Origin: Eutypa lata
Taxonomy: Eukaryota; Ascomycota; Sordariomycetes; Xylariales; Diatrypaceae
NCBI GenBank assembly: GCA_022661535.1
Contig: JAKULF010000002.1
Coordinates: forward strand, 1,364,001 to 1,428,000
Direction: 5' to 3'
DNA: 64,000 bases
The stretch's first letter is position 1. Every line of letters begins with the position of its first letter. Shown in pieces: positions 23,364-34,310 of the stretch. Below the pieces are notes generated by a model that had not been told where the DNA came from, ran no database searches, and worked only from the letters and a program-made list of their open reading frames with translations. A program made the translations under genes and the position numbers.

Positions 23364-24153
23364 CGTTATCACTTGTTGGCGATGACACACGAAGAGGAGA
23401 GATGAGATCAAGAGGTGAAGGTTATGTGTCGAGGATCCGAGATGTGCCTAATGGAGGAACCAACGCGACGAATACCGCAATCAACAGAGACGAGAAATAG
23501 ATTCTGTTCCTGGAGGTGGAATGTTCTTCCGGCCAGCGAAAGAGAATAAAAGCTCCTCTACTTCCTTCCCCCTTTGCTTGTTTCAACTATATGTATTGCC
23601 GCGTTTAAGGAGCATTGGGGGCCTGGTTGCGGATGGACCGAGTGATTGCATTGGATGTTATCGCCAATGAGCGACTTGGCTAATAGAACTATACTGCCTC
23701 CATATCTCCTATACTTTATCGTTTTCTTCTGTGGTTGTGGTACTGTGGATCAAGATGTTGGCTGGCAAAATTGAATGATAACCAACGCCTTACACGCCCC
23801 CCGCTCCACACCTGTCCCCCTCGCCTCTCCTGCCCCTGCCCCTCCTTTACACACGGCATCACTAGATATCTTCTGACCACTATGGTGACCTTACGCTTTT
23901 AATCACCTTTCTAGCTGTAAACCACTTCGCCTTTGAATCTGTTGATACCCTTCAAAGCGGAGACGTTGTTTGAATGCAGCCTTTGATTAGACATATGCGT
24001 GATCGTCGCCATTATTACGGGAGAAGGAAAGGTGTATCTTTTCCACTACTATAATCGTTGGTATAAGACGAAATCAACGACGCAATAAATAGCCCTCATA
24101 ATTGGCCTAGGGGTCTGAACTAAGAAAATACAGCCTTCCACTTTATCATAGTC
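23364..24153. other. Intergenic: promoter of HET gene
   Basis: 790 bp between the dead P450 and the HET gene, divergent. A C-rich pyrimidine tract lies at about 23795-23850. No gene seen. Confidence 0.45.
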
Positions 24154-27147
24154 ATGTTAAGATGGCATACTAAGAAGTGCATGGCACCAGATGTCTTCCC
24201 GGCTGGTGACAACACATTATTTTGCTCAACTTGTGAGACGGTTCTGAATTGGGACCTTGAGAGTTTCTCGCACCCGTCGAAAACTCTATCGTCTCCGCAG
24301 TCTCATCAAGGAGCATTGAATCTCAAATGGCCAAGTTCAGTGCATTACGAAGAAAAGTGCATACTTACCGATGAAGGCGAAGACATCACACCTACACTCG
24401 TGGAAACCCTAGGCCGCCAAAGGTCTAGCCTATCAAATGACTCTGGATACGTTAGTCAACAAAGCGATCCCCATGTAATGGAGGGGTTCGTGCCCCTGAA
24501 GAAAGGTGACAACATCCGCCTTTTGAAACTCAAACCTGGGGCTTGGGATGATCCTCTCCAAGGTGACCTGGATATAGTCTCCTTAGACACCCAACCGTTT
24601 TACGAAACTATTTCGTATACATGGGCCGATGAACATGGAGACAGCACACGCTGTCGACCCCTTTACATCACAAGAAGCTGGCACGTTTTGCCAATTACCC
24701 GGAACTGCGAATCCGCTCTCCGGCGACTAAGGCTACTAGATTACAATCGAGTGCTCTGGGTCGACTCTGTCTGTATAAACCAACAGAGCACCAACGAAAG
24801 ATCGCACCAGGTCGCCATGATGTGCCGGATCTATTCGAATGCGACTCGATGTCTGGTCTACCTAGGAGAGGAGGTAGACAATAGTGATTTGGCAGTAGAG
24901 TTCTTGCAGTTCCACAATGTCGCATCTCCGGACACGACGAAGAAGTACGCCGGCCCCGTGAGCAGGCTCTTCCAACGACCGTATTTCCGGCGACTGTGGG
25001 TTTTGCAAGAACTTGTGCTTTCTCGTGATATCTTGGTTCATTGCGGAGAGAGTACGACTCATTGGGCGAACATCAGTCGCAAGGTGTGGAAAGGATTTCC
25101 CACGTTTAATGTTCCACAATGGATCAAAGGCTTTGATCTTTTCCGCTACAACCGTGTTATAGACTTTCCTAGATTCCTCCATGAATCATCCGAGTTGCAA
25201 GCCTCGGATGATAGAGACAAAATATTCGGACTGCTTGGTATGATTCAAGAGCTTGATCAAGCCGGCTTCGTGGCAGACTATAGCCTCTCCGTTCCACAAC
25301 TTCATACTGGTGTCGCAGCTTATATCATCTCCAACCATAACTTAACCCACATCATTACGTTAACCAGATCTTCGGAACCTGGAATGCCCTCATGGGTCCC
25401 GGATTGGAGATCAGTACAGCCCGGCCAATGGGCGTCGCACCAGACAGATAAATACGGGTTATCTCAACGATACGCTGAGCTACTGGTGCAGTTGGAGCCA
25501 AAGATAAAGGAATCGTATAAACATCGCGAGAGTCGCAGGGAAACCTTGGTTTGGTCGAAACAAGGCAGTAGTTGGATCTGCAGCTTCATACCTCCACCGG
25601 CTGGAGGAAACATAAGCTCGGGAGAACATGTATTACAGGTCCATGGGCCTACTGGTGCTTTGATAATTGAAGTACGTCGGCTAGTAAGACTACATGGTTT
25701 TAAACCGACCCCTCGACGACAAGGCTCCTCGATGTACTGCAAAGTCTACCGCGCTGCCTTTCGCACGTCTTTTCATTGGTCAATTATATCCACTTCCCCG
25801 GATATCGAAGACGACGATTGTTGCGCCTTGATCCAGGACAGTGATGTTCTTCTCCATCTCCGAAAAACAACCAACATAGATGCCTACCGTATAGTTGGCT
25901 ACTGTGCTTTCGGTGCCGTCCTCTCCCAGGACAACGTGGATATCATATGGAATGAACTACCTCCACTAGCGAGCAGCGAAATCTTCAAGCTAATGAAAGC
26001 CGCCACTGATAATGTGTTTGCGTTAGAAGAGGAGATCGCTCCCTATACTAGTCCTCATGATCCCGATGTTTCTTTCAGTTTGGACACTATCCAGGCAGCC
26101 CGTGATACGATTGCCTTATGGGGTAGGGCGAGATGGGCAGATAAGCTGTGGAACGCTTTCATTCTACCAAAGACGAGGCGACTGCTGCAACCAACCGATG
26201 TTTCCAGTTTGGATGAGCATATGTTTTGCAGTCTCGGCGAAGCTATAAATGCATATTATAGCGAGTTCATATGGCAGAGGAATGTACAGTCTCGCCCGAG
26301 GACAATGGAGTTGGCAAGTCTGCTGTTTCAAGCCGTTCAGTTTTGGGCGAACCCGCTGGTATGGGATGTATCAAGACCAGGCGATGATCCTAGTTCGGAC
26401 GTAAACCAAGAGCTACCTCGGGCTCTGATATCGAATTTCGACCCTTTTGGAGTCGGGCTGGATAGCCCATATCCAGGGTTACAGTATTCAGAGGTGTCTA
26501 TATGGGCAGGACTCATTCTAGGCCCTACCCCATGGAAGATGTGCTATACGCTCCAGAAGGTCGATGATTTAAACAAATACAAGGGAAAACAAATCGATTT
26601 CTCTGACGATGGTAATGTTGATCAACGGAATGAAGTTCTTTTGATTACCAATTTCATCGGCAGATTTGTTGCAAGTTGCGAAGGAGACTTGAGGGGTGTG
26701 CAGGTCACACGAAAAGGGGAACATCTTGTGCAAGCTCTCTACAGCGAGCTAGAGGGAATTGAGGATATACTCGAGTCCATTAGACACTGGGGAGACGCGG
26801 CTAACGGGAAAAAGTATGCCACCAATACTGTCATATTCAATGATACTATATTTCTCAATCTTTCCGAGCGGTTGAACCGGTTGAGTCGCGAGCTTGATCA
26901 AATAGATAGAGTGCTGTACGAGGAGCAGAAAAATGTCTCTCAGGAAAAAATGCGCTTGGATGACGGTGAGGATAATTCGAAGGGCCTAACTATCGAGGAA
27001 GATTTGATATTGAAACGACACCTGATGGTGGAACATCTGCGTTCAGGTACCGGTGGGGCCTGTATAAGGACTTACTGTTGGTTAACTGAAATCTTGAAGG
27101 AGATTCCAGTTGCGGAGAAAGTGGACCACAAGATCGTCATTCTCTAA
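24154..27147 (+). CDS. Heterokaryon incompatibility (HET) domain protein
   Basis: A single open frame of 997 residues from ATG 24154, no intron needed. The HET domain begins near residue 149 with FYETISYTWADEHG and continues through LPITRNCESALRRLR and VLWVDSVCINQQ. It ends with QVAMMCRIYSNATRCLVYLG and the downstream RPYFRRLWVLQELVLS. All are hallmark blocks of the domain. A short cysteine cluster (CMAPDVF...FCSTC) precedes it. After the domain comes a conserved segment with DDRDKIFGLLGMI and MPSWVPDWRS, typical of long HET proteins. The C-terminal 450 residues are helical and unassigned. HET domains trigger cell death after fusion of incompatible strains; whether this copy does so is unknown. 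It sits next to a pseudogene, consistent with accessory DNA. Confidence 0.92.
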   Translation: MLRWHTKKCMAPDVFPAGDNTLFCSTCETVLNWDLESFSHPSKTLSSPQSHQGALNLKWPSSVHYEEKCILTDEGEDITPTLVETLGRQRSSLSNDSGYVSQQSDPHVMEGFVPLKKGDNIRLLKLKPGAWDDPLQGDLDIVSLDTQPFYETISYTWADEHGDSTRCRPLYITRSWHVLPITRNCESALRRLRLLDYNRVLWVDSVCINQQSTNERSHQVAMMCRIYSNATRCLVYLGEEVDNSDLAVEFLQFHNVASPDTTKKYAGPVSRLFQRPYFRRLWVLQELVLSRDILVHCGESTTHWANISRKVWKGFPTFNVPQWIKGFDLFRYNRVIDFPRFLHESSELQASDDRDKIFGLLGMIQELDQAGFVADYSLSVPQLHTGVAAYIISNHNLTHIITLTRSSEPGMPSWVPDWRSVQPGQWASHQTDKYGLSQRYAELLVQLEPKIKESYKHRESRRETLVWSKQGSSWICSFIPPPAGGNISSGEHVLQVHGPTGALIIEVRRLVRLHGFKPTPRRQGSSMYCKVYRAAFRTSFHWSIISTSPDIEDDDCCALIQDSDVLLHLRKTTNIDAYRIVGYCAFGAVLSQDNVDIIWNELPPLASSEIFKLMKAATDNVFALEEEIAPYTSPHDPDVSFSLDTIQAARDTIALWGRARWADKLWNAFILPKTRRLLQPTDVSSLDEHMFCSLGEAINAYYSEFIWQRNVQSRPRTMELASLLFQAVQFWANPLVWDVSRPGDDPSSDVNQELPRALISNFDPFGVGLDSPYPGLQYSEVSIWAGLILGPTPWKMCYTLQKVDDLNKYKGKQIDFSDDGNVDQRNEVLLITNFIGRFVASCEGDLRGVQVTRKGEHLVQALYSELEGIEDILESIRHWGDAANGKKYATNTVIFNDTIFLNLSERLNRLSRELDQIDRVLYEEQKNVSQEKMRLDDGEDNSKGLTIEEDLILKRHLMVEHLRSGTGGACIRTYCWLTEILKEIPVAEKVDHKIVIL

Positions 27148-27843
27148 TTGGATGATGATCGTTGGCAGCTATTGGGTGGTCACGCTTGAGCAGAAGCTTA
27201 GCTTAGATCTCCAAGACATTGGAATTGGAAAAGCAACTAGTGATTTCAACGACATTGAAAGATGATATATAGATCGTGGGGTCTCTGGTTATATGAGCAA
27301 GGACAGTTTGGTGTTAAAGGTAAAGGAATACTGATGAGGCTCTTAAGGACTCATGATGGTTCATGATTACCTACGGCATAACATAACCCTTCCCAGCTAT
27401 GAAATCCATATTGTTATGTCACGAGGAACAAGGAATATGGGGTTTGGGGATGGTGGCTCCAGCACAACACCTGCCGGGGCAATGCCGTGACCGGTGAGCA
27501 CCAGAAAAGCTTAGGTTAACCAGTAGTTAGCATTAGTTCGTGAGGGGGCTGCGGGGTAGCGAAAACCTCGGGCTCTTCTTTCCCTGTTTCGTGATCGGAC
27601 GCTCCCCGACACGGACTCAGGTGTACTCCAAGCATACCAAATGGCTCGTTGCCAAGGACAAAAGACCCGAATGTGATGGGTTCGCTCTGCGAGGACCGGC
27701 AATGAGCCTTCGGTGCTCGGATGAGAGCATGCTTCAAGACACCGCTATAAAATAAAATGTTGTGCCTCGGGGAACAGTAGCAAGCAAGAGCTGAGGAAGC
27801 TCGAACTACCTGTTCAGATTTATACATTGGGCTCAACTTCAAC
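27148..27843. other. Intergenic: promoter of GH3 gene
   Basis: 696 bp between two plus-strand genes. No supported feature; short open frames lack family resemblance. Confidence 0.4.
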
Positions 27844-30444
27844 ATGAAGATTTTGTCAACCTTCGTGTCCTCTGCGCTGTTCTTGCATGGCGCATCTGGC
27901 ATTGGATATGGCCTCAATGGTTCGGATTCGCAGTTCTACGGCCAGAGTCCACCAGTCTACCCATCCCGTGAGCTTTGATCGTCCCATAAACTTGTGATTT
28001 ACATTGTATTGACCGACTATGACAACCAGCAATTGGTAACGGCACCAGCAATTCACGATGGGCATTGGCGTATCGGCGTGCCAAGACTCTGGCTGGGCAG
28101 ATGACCGTCGAGGAGAAAGCCAACATCACCCGCGGCTTCACCGGTACCTGTGTAGGCAATAGCGGCGCTGTACCTCGGCTGGGAGTGCCACCTCTGTGTT
28201 TCGCCGACGCCCCCGACGGCATTCGCGGGCAGGAATATGTTTCTGCTTTCCCGGCCGGTATTCACGTAGCTGCTACGTGGGATCGTGATCTGATGTACCA
28301 GTATGGCAAGGCACTTGGGTCCGAATACCGCGGAAAGGGCATCAATGTGGCTTTAGGTCCAGTGGCTGGCCCTCTAGGAAGGGTTGTCCGCGGTGGTCGG
28401 AATTGGGAAGGACTTAGCAACGAGTGAGTAACATCCAGAATCACTTATCAACTCCATCCGTCCTATGTTGGGAGCAGGAATCTCTTATTGAGGTACATTC
28501 CGGAATCAAAGCCCCTGAGATAGGCCGTGGGATGGTCCATAGTTCGCGAAACTGTCTAAAAGAGAAAATACTGACTCCTTACGCCGCAGCCCTTATCTAG
28601 CTGGTGCTGGAATGGGTATGATCACCCGGGGCATTCAGGACGCGGGTGTCATCGCAACGCCGAAGCACTTTCTCCTGAACGAGCAGGAATTCAGACGCAG
28701 GCCAGGAAGCAACGATGAAGCAATCAGCTCCAACGTCGATGATAGGACTTTGCATGAGTTGTACATGTTTCCGTTCATGGACTCGTTCCGCGAGAACGCG
28801 GCTTCAGTCATGTGTTCGTATCAACGCGTAAACAATTCCTATGGATGCCAGAACTCCAAGCTGCTGAACGGTTTGCTCAAGACCGAGCTGGGTTTTGAAG
28901 GATTCGTTGTCAGTGACTGGGCAGCGCAATACACAGGCATTGCTTCAGCCAATGGCGGGTTGGATCTCGTAATGCCTGACGGCGGTTACTGGGGGCAGAA
29001 CCTAACAGACGCAGTGCGCAACGGATCCGTCAGCGTTGATCGGATCACGGACATGGCGACACGGATCTTGGCTAGTTGGTATTACCTTGGTCATGACAAC
29101 GGCTTCCCCTCGCCCGCCATTTACTCCAGTACGACGAAGCATGAGCCGGTAGACGTCCAAGGAGATCATGCTTCGATCATTCGGGAGGTGGGAGCAGCCG
29201 GCACCGTGTTGGTTAAGAATGAAAATAACGCACTGCCGCTACAACGGCCAACCTTCCTCTGCATCTACGGATACGATGCTACTGTACCATCGGTGCCGTG
29301 GCAGGACCCGTCCCGCTTTGGAGGTGGATACGGTGTCAACTTCGGCTGGGAGACCTTCAAAGGGACGTTGATTACAGGCGGCGGGTCGGGCGGTAGTAGT
29401 CCGAGCTATGTCGTCAGCCCCTTCCAGGCCATACAGGAGCGACTTCGAAAAGATAGGGGAATCGTGCGCTGGGACTTTGAGTCAGAGAACCCGTATCCTC
29501 CTTACGTAAACGCAGACGCCTGCCTCGTCTTCATCAATGCGTACGCCTCGGAAAGCTTCGACCGTTTGAGTTTGACGGACGAGTCGAGCGACCGACTGGT
29601 TAACAACGTCGCGGCCAATTGCTCTAACACTATAGTGGTGATTCACTCAACTGGTAATTTTCAGTCTCTTATTATGCCCACCCATATCTGTTCTGTACGG
29701 TGCTAATGAATACTAGGCATCCGCACCGTCGACGCGTGGATCGAGAACGAAAATATCACAGCAGTCCTCTACGCAGGACTTCCGGGGCAAGAAAGCGGTA
29801 ACAGCTTAGTGGACGTGCTTTGGGGGGACGTGAGCCCCAGTGGCAAATTACCCTACACCGTCGCGAAGCAAGAGTCAGACTACGGCGACGTGCTCAACTC
29901 GAGCGTATCCTTAGACAAGTTCCCACAGGACGACTTCACCGAGGGTCTATTCATCGACTACCGTGCCTTCGACCGAGACGAGATCAAGCCGCGTTTCGAA
30001 TTCGGGTATGGGTTAACGTACACGACGTTCGAGTACGGCGACCTGGACGCTAAGGTAGCGGAAGGCGCCAATACGGTTCCACTCCCAGATCCAGAGGTAG
30101 CAGTCATCTCCGGCGGTCATCCCGCGCTCTGGGAAACTATAGCGACTGTGACTTTCACTCTGTCCAATACCGGCGGCGTCACGGCTTCGGAAGTGGCTCA
30201 GCTCTACCTGGGTATCCCGAGTAGCGAGGGATTCGACACGCCGGCGCGTCAGCTACGTGGCTTCCAGCGGACCCCCGTTCGTCCGGGCGAGACGCGTACG
30301 GTGGTTCTCTCGCTTACCCGGAGAGATCTCAGTGTGTGGGACACCGTAGCACAGCAGTGGAGGTTGCAGCCGGGGACGTACCAAATCGACGTCGGTGCTA
30401 GTAGTAGAGATCTACGGCTTCAGGGATCTTTAGAAATCGTGTAA
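27844..30444 (+). CDS. bglM: Secreted GH3 beta-glucosidase, BglM type
   Basis: Four exons, 27844-27967, 28030-28423, 28590-29653 and 29717-30444, give 769 residues. MKILSTFVSSALFLHGASG is a signal peptide. The N-terminal GH3 barrel shows DAPDGIRG, LGPVAGPLGRV and GRNWEGLSNDPYLAG (across intron 2), KHFLLNEQE and the nucleophile in VVSDWAAQ (Asp near residue 282). The alpha/beta sandwich with VLVKNENNALPL and a GLPGQESG segment follows. A C-terminal fibronectin-like domain ends with TYQIDVGASSRDL. The enzyme releases glucose from cellobiose and other beta-glucosides outside the cell. Introns are 62, 166 and 63 nt with GTGAGC, GTGAGT and GTAATT donors. The order and motifs match Aspergillus BglM, which is the basis of the symbol. 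Confidence 0.92.
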
Positions 30445-31153
30445 TAGGCACGTATCGATAATAGTAAACCTTGGTGGTATTATTCCCTGGCACAAATAAA
30501 AGTTGCAAGTAATAAATCGAAGTGAGTAGTGTTACTAGTTCGTAATTAATGAAGTAGGTTACAGGTGAAACAATCGTCCTTTATTTATATTAAGGTAGTA
30601 GTATTCTAAATGTCGAAATATGATTGGCCAAATTAAGTTACTATGACTGCATCACAAATAGCAAAAGTTCAATTTATCTATTGATTGATAACTACGGACT
30701 AGACAATTATGTGTACTATCCATGGAACATAGGGGAATATAAGGAGTGTAGGATAAAATGAGAAAAGAGTGGGAATAAGACAAGAAAAGGCGATTTCCTC
30801 CTTCCATATACCACCAAAGGGGCCCGAGTAACTATCATGTAGTAGAGGCTCCTAATCGGCAACGCCAGCGCTGGCTCCGCCACCCAATACCCTGCCACCT
30901 TCGTCGGCGTGCACCTCTTCGAGGAGCTCAGGATCATTGATATCTCCCCAATTAAATCTCCTGCTAGTAGATATACGGGCCAAAAAGGCAGACAAGACAA
31001 AGCATTTCAAACCCCGCTGTTCCAGTTGTAGCACGGCATTCCTATATGGGATGGCCACAGTGCTGTTCAAGTGACCACTTGTATATGACAATCACTAACA
31101 GCCCAATGAGAAGACCAGCCTACCTGTTTTATAATAGTGATGTATTTGTTGTA
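30445..31153. other. Convergent intergenic region with a possible extra exon
   Basis: 709 bp between convergent genes. The minus strand holds an open frame (31091-30852) ending RVLGGGASAGVAD that could be an alternative last exon of the kinase gene. The kinase gene already has its own stop at 31154, so I do not annotate it as coding. Confidence 0.35.
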
Positions 31154-34100
31154 TTAAGAATCGACATGCATGTCGCCAATCCCCGGGTCGTCCTGCCCGT
31201 TATAGACTCCATATCCCCGGACCTCGACATCATTCTCTGGAGATGAAAGCAGCGTTGGTCCCCATGTTTCTTGCGGCCCCGGCCAATTCGAAGCCGCCTG
31301 AGGACCGGTACCTTGCCAGGCCCCATTGAGGTGGCCGCCCTCCATAAGTGGGTTGTTCATTGGAAACGGATATGAATAGACCTCTGATCCTGAAAGAGGT
31401 GGTTGACTGGGTGTCGTGTAATAAGCTGAGTCGTTCGTGAAGTCTTCCTGTACTCGAGGACGTACATAGGAATACTGGCTTGCTTCATATGAGGGTTCAT
31501 TACGTAACGCTGAACCAGCTGGTCCCGGGAGGTGTTCAGAGTTTGAAGCAGGTGTACTGTCCTGCAATGGGAATGGTGAGACATTTTGCAGGTTGTATTG
31601 AAGAGGTGGATACCCCTGTGCATGATATTGGCGGTCTCGGAGCTGGTCGCACGTCTCACGTACTATGTCCGTTATTTGTTGAGATAGAGATGGGCCTAAT
31701 GGTGAGCCTGATGATGAGCCTGGTGATGGGTCTGGTGATGGGCCTGGCGATGATCCTACACTTGGGACTTCCGGAATGCTTCTAGCAGATAGGAAAGCCT
31801 CCCGGACGTCTTGGAAGTCTATTATGAGTTAGCCGTACATCGACGACAAGCCTAATATGGAAATCTACTTACATGGTGACGGAATACTGTTCTCATCATC
31901 ATAAGGGAAGAGAATCTTATAGATCCAACGCCATTTATTAGGTCCTAGTGCATTCCTCCATCGCTCCCTGAGCTGTTTAGCCTGCTGCCTGCCGTAGCCC
32001 CGATTCCAATCGTACGTTTCGTCGAAAAGACCTTGATGCCTCTGGATCATACAGGGCGGTTCTTGCCGCAGATGTGAGTCATGTCTGTCTTCGCTCTTAA
32101 ACAAATCGTGACACCTTGCGCAAGGATATACCCTATGGGTTCTGTCAAGATGATTTCTAGCAATGTATGATTAGTAATGACTTGATTAAGTAACCATGTT
32201 TGGCACGACTTACTTTAGCCTGGTAATATTGAAGGGAGTGGTGTAGCAAGGCGTTCTGTGCCGCCCGCTCGGGTCTCTCTTAAAGTACGGGCAGGCCAGT
32301 GGCAAATCTGTGCTTGGCCCTCCCGCCTGTGGCTCGTCGTCATATCTTTGTCTACGAAAATCACCAGGTCCATCTCCCTGATCATTATCACGGCCATTTC
32401 CATGACCCTTTGCCCCTCTGAGGTTTTTGTTAGGTCGGTTTTCGGCTGATGAAGCTTGCGAGGACGATCCTTGATGTTCATAGTGCGTTGCAGAACTGAG
32501 CGGGCTGCACTTCGTGAGTATCTCTTCCAATACCACATTACACCGTGATCGAAATTCCTGCATCATCTGGTCCAATTCTCTGTTACAGAAAAGATTGGGT
32601 AGCTTGGATTGCTGGTCAGCAGAACTACCTTGAGGAATTGTTAGTGTCATCCTGAATTAACTTTGTTGAACTGCTTCTCCACATACCTTGGAATGCTTGA
32701 CCGAAACACTCATACAAAACTCGATTGATCCCCCTATCAAATGCCGGTTGCAAAATATCGAGCTCTTGTCCGGTCAGTGGATGTTTCACTGGCGAGATCA
32801 GATCCTCCAAACTAGTTGGGTGGGCGATATACATTCGTTGCTGGTGTCCCTCAGGATCGAGATCCTTGACATCAGGTATGGTAACAAGATTATGCTGGCA
32901 GTCAAGGCAATCCTGGGTGAAACATTTGAACAGGTCGTCGACAACGCTGATTGATGGTCTGTCGCTCGGACACCTAGACATCATAAGACCGATAATGTCC
33001 AAATGTCTCGTAGATAGGGATTGATCTCCTGAATCAGGTCCGTCAGTGATGCCACAGTTATCATGACTAGTCACCCAAAGTGTCGGAATCGACTCGCACC
33101 CAACTAGACCTTTCAGGCGGTCCATCCAGGAAGCAACCGTATGAAGTGACTGGAGGTAGCTTTTGGGCTCTTCGCGGAATACGGCGTCGTTCATCGCTCC
33201 AATGTGCTCTCCAAGGATGAAGGTACACATCTCGAAGAAGACACATCCTAGGGAAAATATGTCGGAGGAGAGGTCCCGTTCACCTTGAATGACAACTTCC
33301 GGAGGTGCGTACCTCTCAGTGAATGGTGTTTGGCCAATTGTCACGGTGACATCTTTATATCGATTAGAGATGCCGAAATCTGCCAGATGTACAGACCCAA
33401 ACTTGTCAACCAAAATGTTTTCCGGCTTGATGTCTTTGTGCTTGATTTTCATCGAGGTGTGGAGATACTTGACTGCAGATGAGAGGCAGCCAGTGGCAGT
33501 CAACAACATGCGACGGGTTCTGGTTTCAGGGGGGTTGTGAAGAAATTGAGCAAGATTGCAGATGGCCAGAGGATATAATATGACACCGAATTGGTCCTGC
33601 CTTTCGAAGTGTCCCACAAATGCCACAATATGATTGTGCTTCACGTCCTTCAAATTTCGTACTTCCTTCGGGAGTTCTATAGAACCCTGCTTCCTGTCTG
33701 CTCGAAAGACTTTGATAGCCAATGCATCAGGTGAATGCTGCCCATCAGCGTGAAATGCAGCAGCCCAGACAGAGCTCGAACCTCCTTGGCCGACCAGTTG
33801 ATAATTGTTGTTCTGATAACCCTTTTCCTCTATAATACCGGCTAATAGACCAGAGATTAGAATATCCCATCTTATACATGTCTCTGTGCGACGGAATTGA
33901 AACATTCGGGATTGTGAGGCGTATGGTGTATTCCAAACCGTCTTCGGAAGCAACGCATTAGTGACAGGATGATGACACAGGCTGGCATGCGCTATCGATG
34001 GTGGTGGTGAAGGGGACGGTGAGAAGGATTCACCAGTCGCTGACGATTCATCGCTCTCTGGATACTCGAGGTCACTGTCATCGTCGAGTACGTCGGGTGG

Positions 34101-34310
34101 GAGATGTTGTTCCCAATCAAGAGGGGAAGCAGTCGAGCGATTGCGATTGATCGTTAAGCTACCATCCCTTAGTTGTTGACGTAGGAAATAATCTGTAGGC
34201 ATTGCAGGATTGGTATGGAATTTTCTAGCCGTGTGAGGATACCAAGGAGTACAACCATGTCTACCATCTCCTGGATTCACTGTTGTAGCCTTCTGGTAAC
34301 CGGAACTCAT
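31154..34310 (-). CDS. Protein kinase fused to a C2H2-type zinc-finger region
   Basis: Exons 34310-32687, 32628-32214, 32156-31873 and 31818-31154 give 995 residues. Introns are 58, 57 and 54 nt; donors are GTATGT, GTAAGT and GTAAGT, and all keep frame. Residues 1-160 are disordered. The kinase domain spans about 168-470: loop VGQGGSSSVW, Lys200 in ALAIKVFR, Glu216, HKD at 291-293 (usual HRD), DFG at 311-313, and YAPPEVV. A helical linker leads to a Cys/His region at about 653-780 (CPYFKRDP, RLKNHLDRTHRVYPC, HDLFKSEDRHDSHL, KILFPYDDENSIPSP). That region is a known fungal zinc-finger block, usually found in separate proteins. The tail is Pro/Ser/Gly-rich. Predicted active serine/threonine kinase; target unknown. 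Confidence 0.85.
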
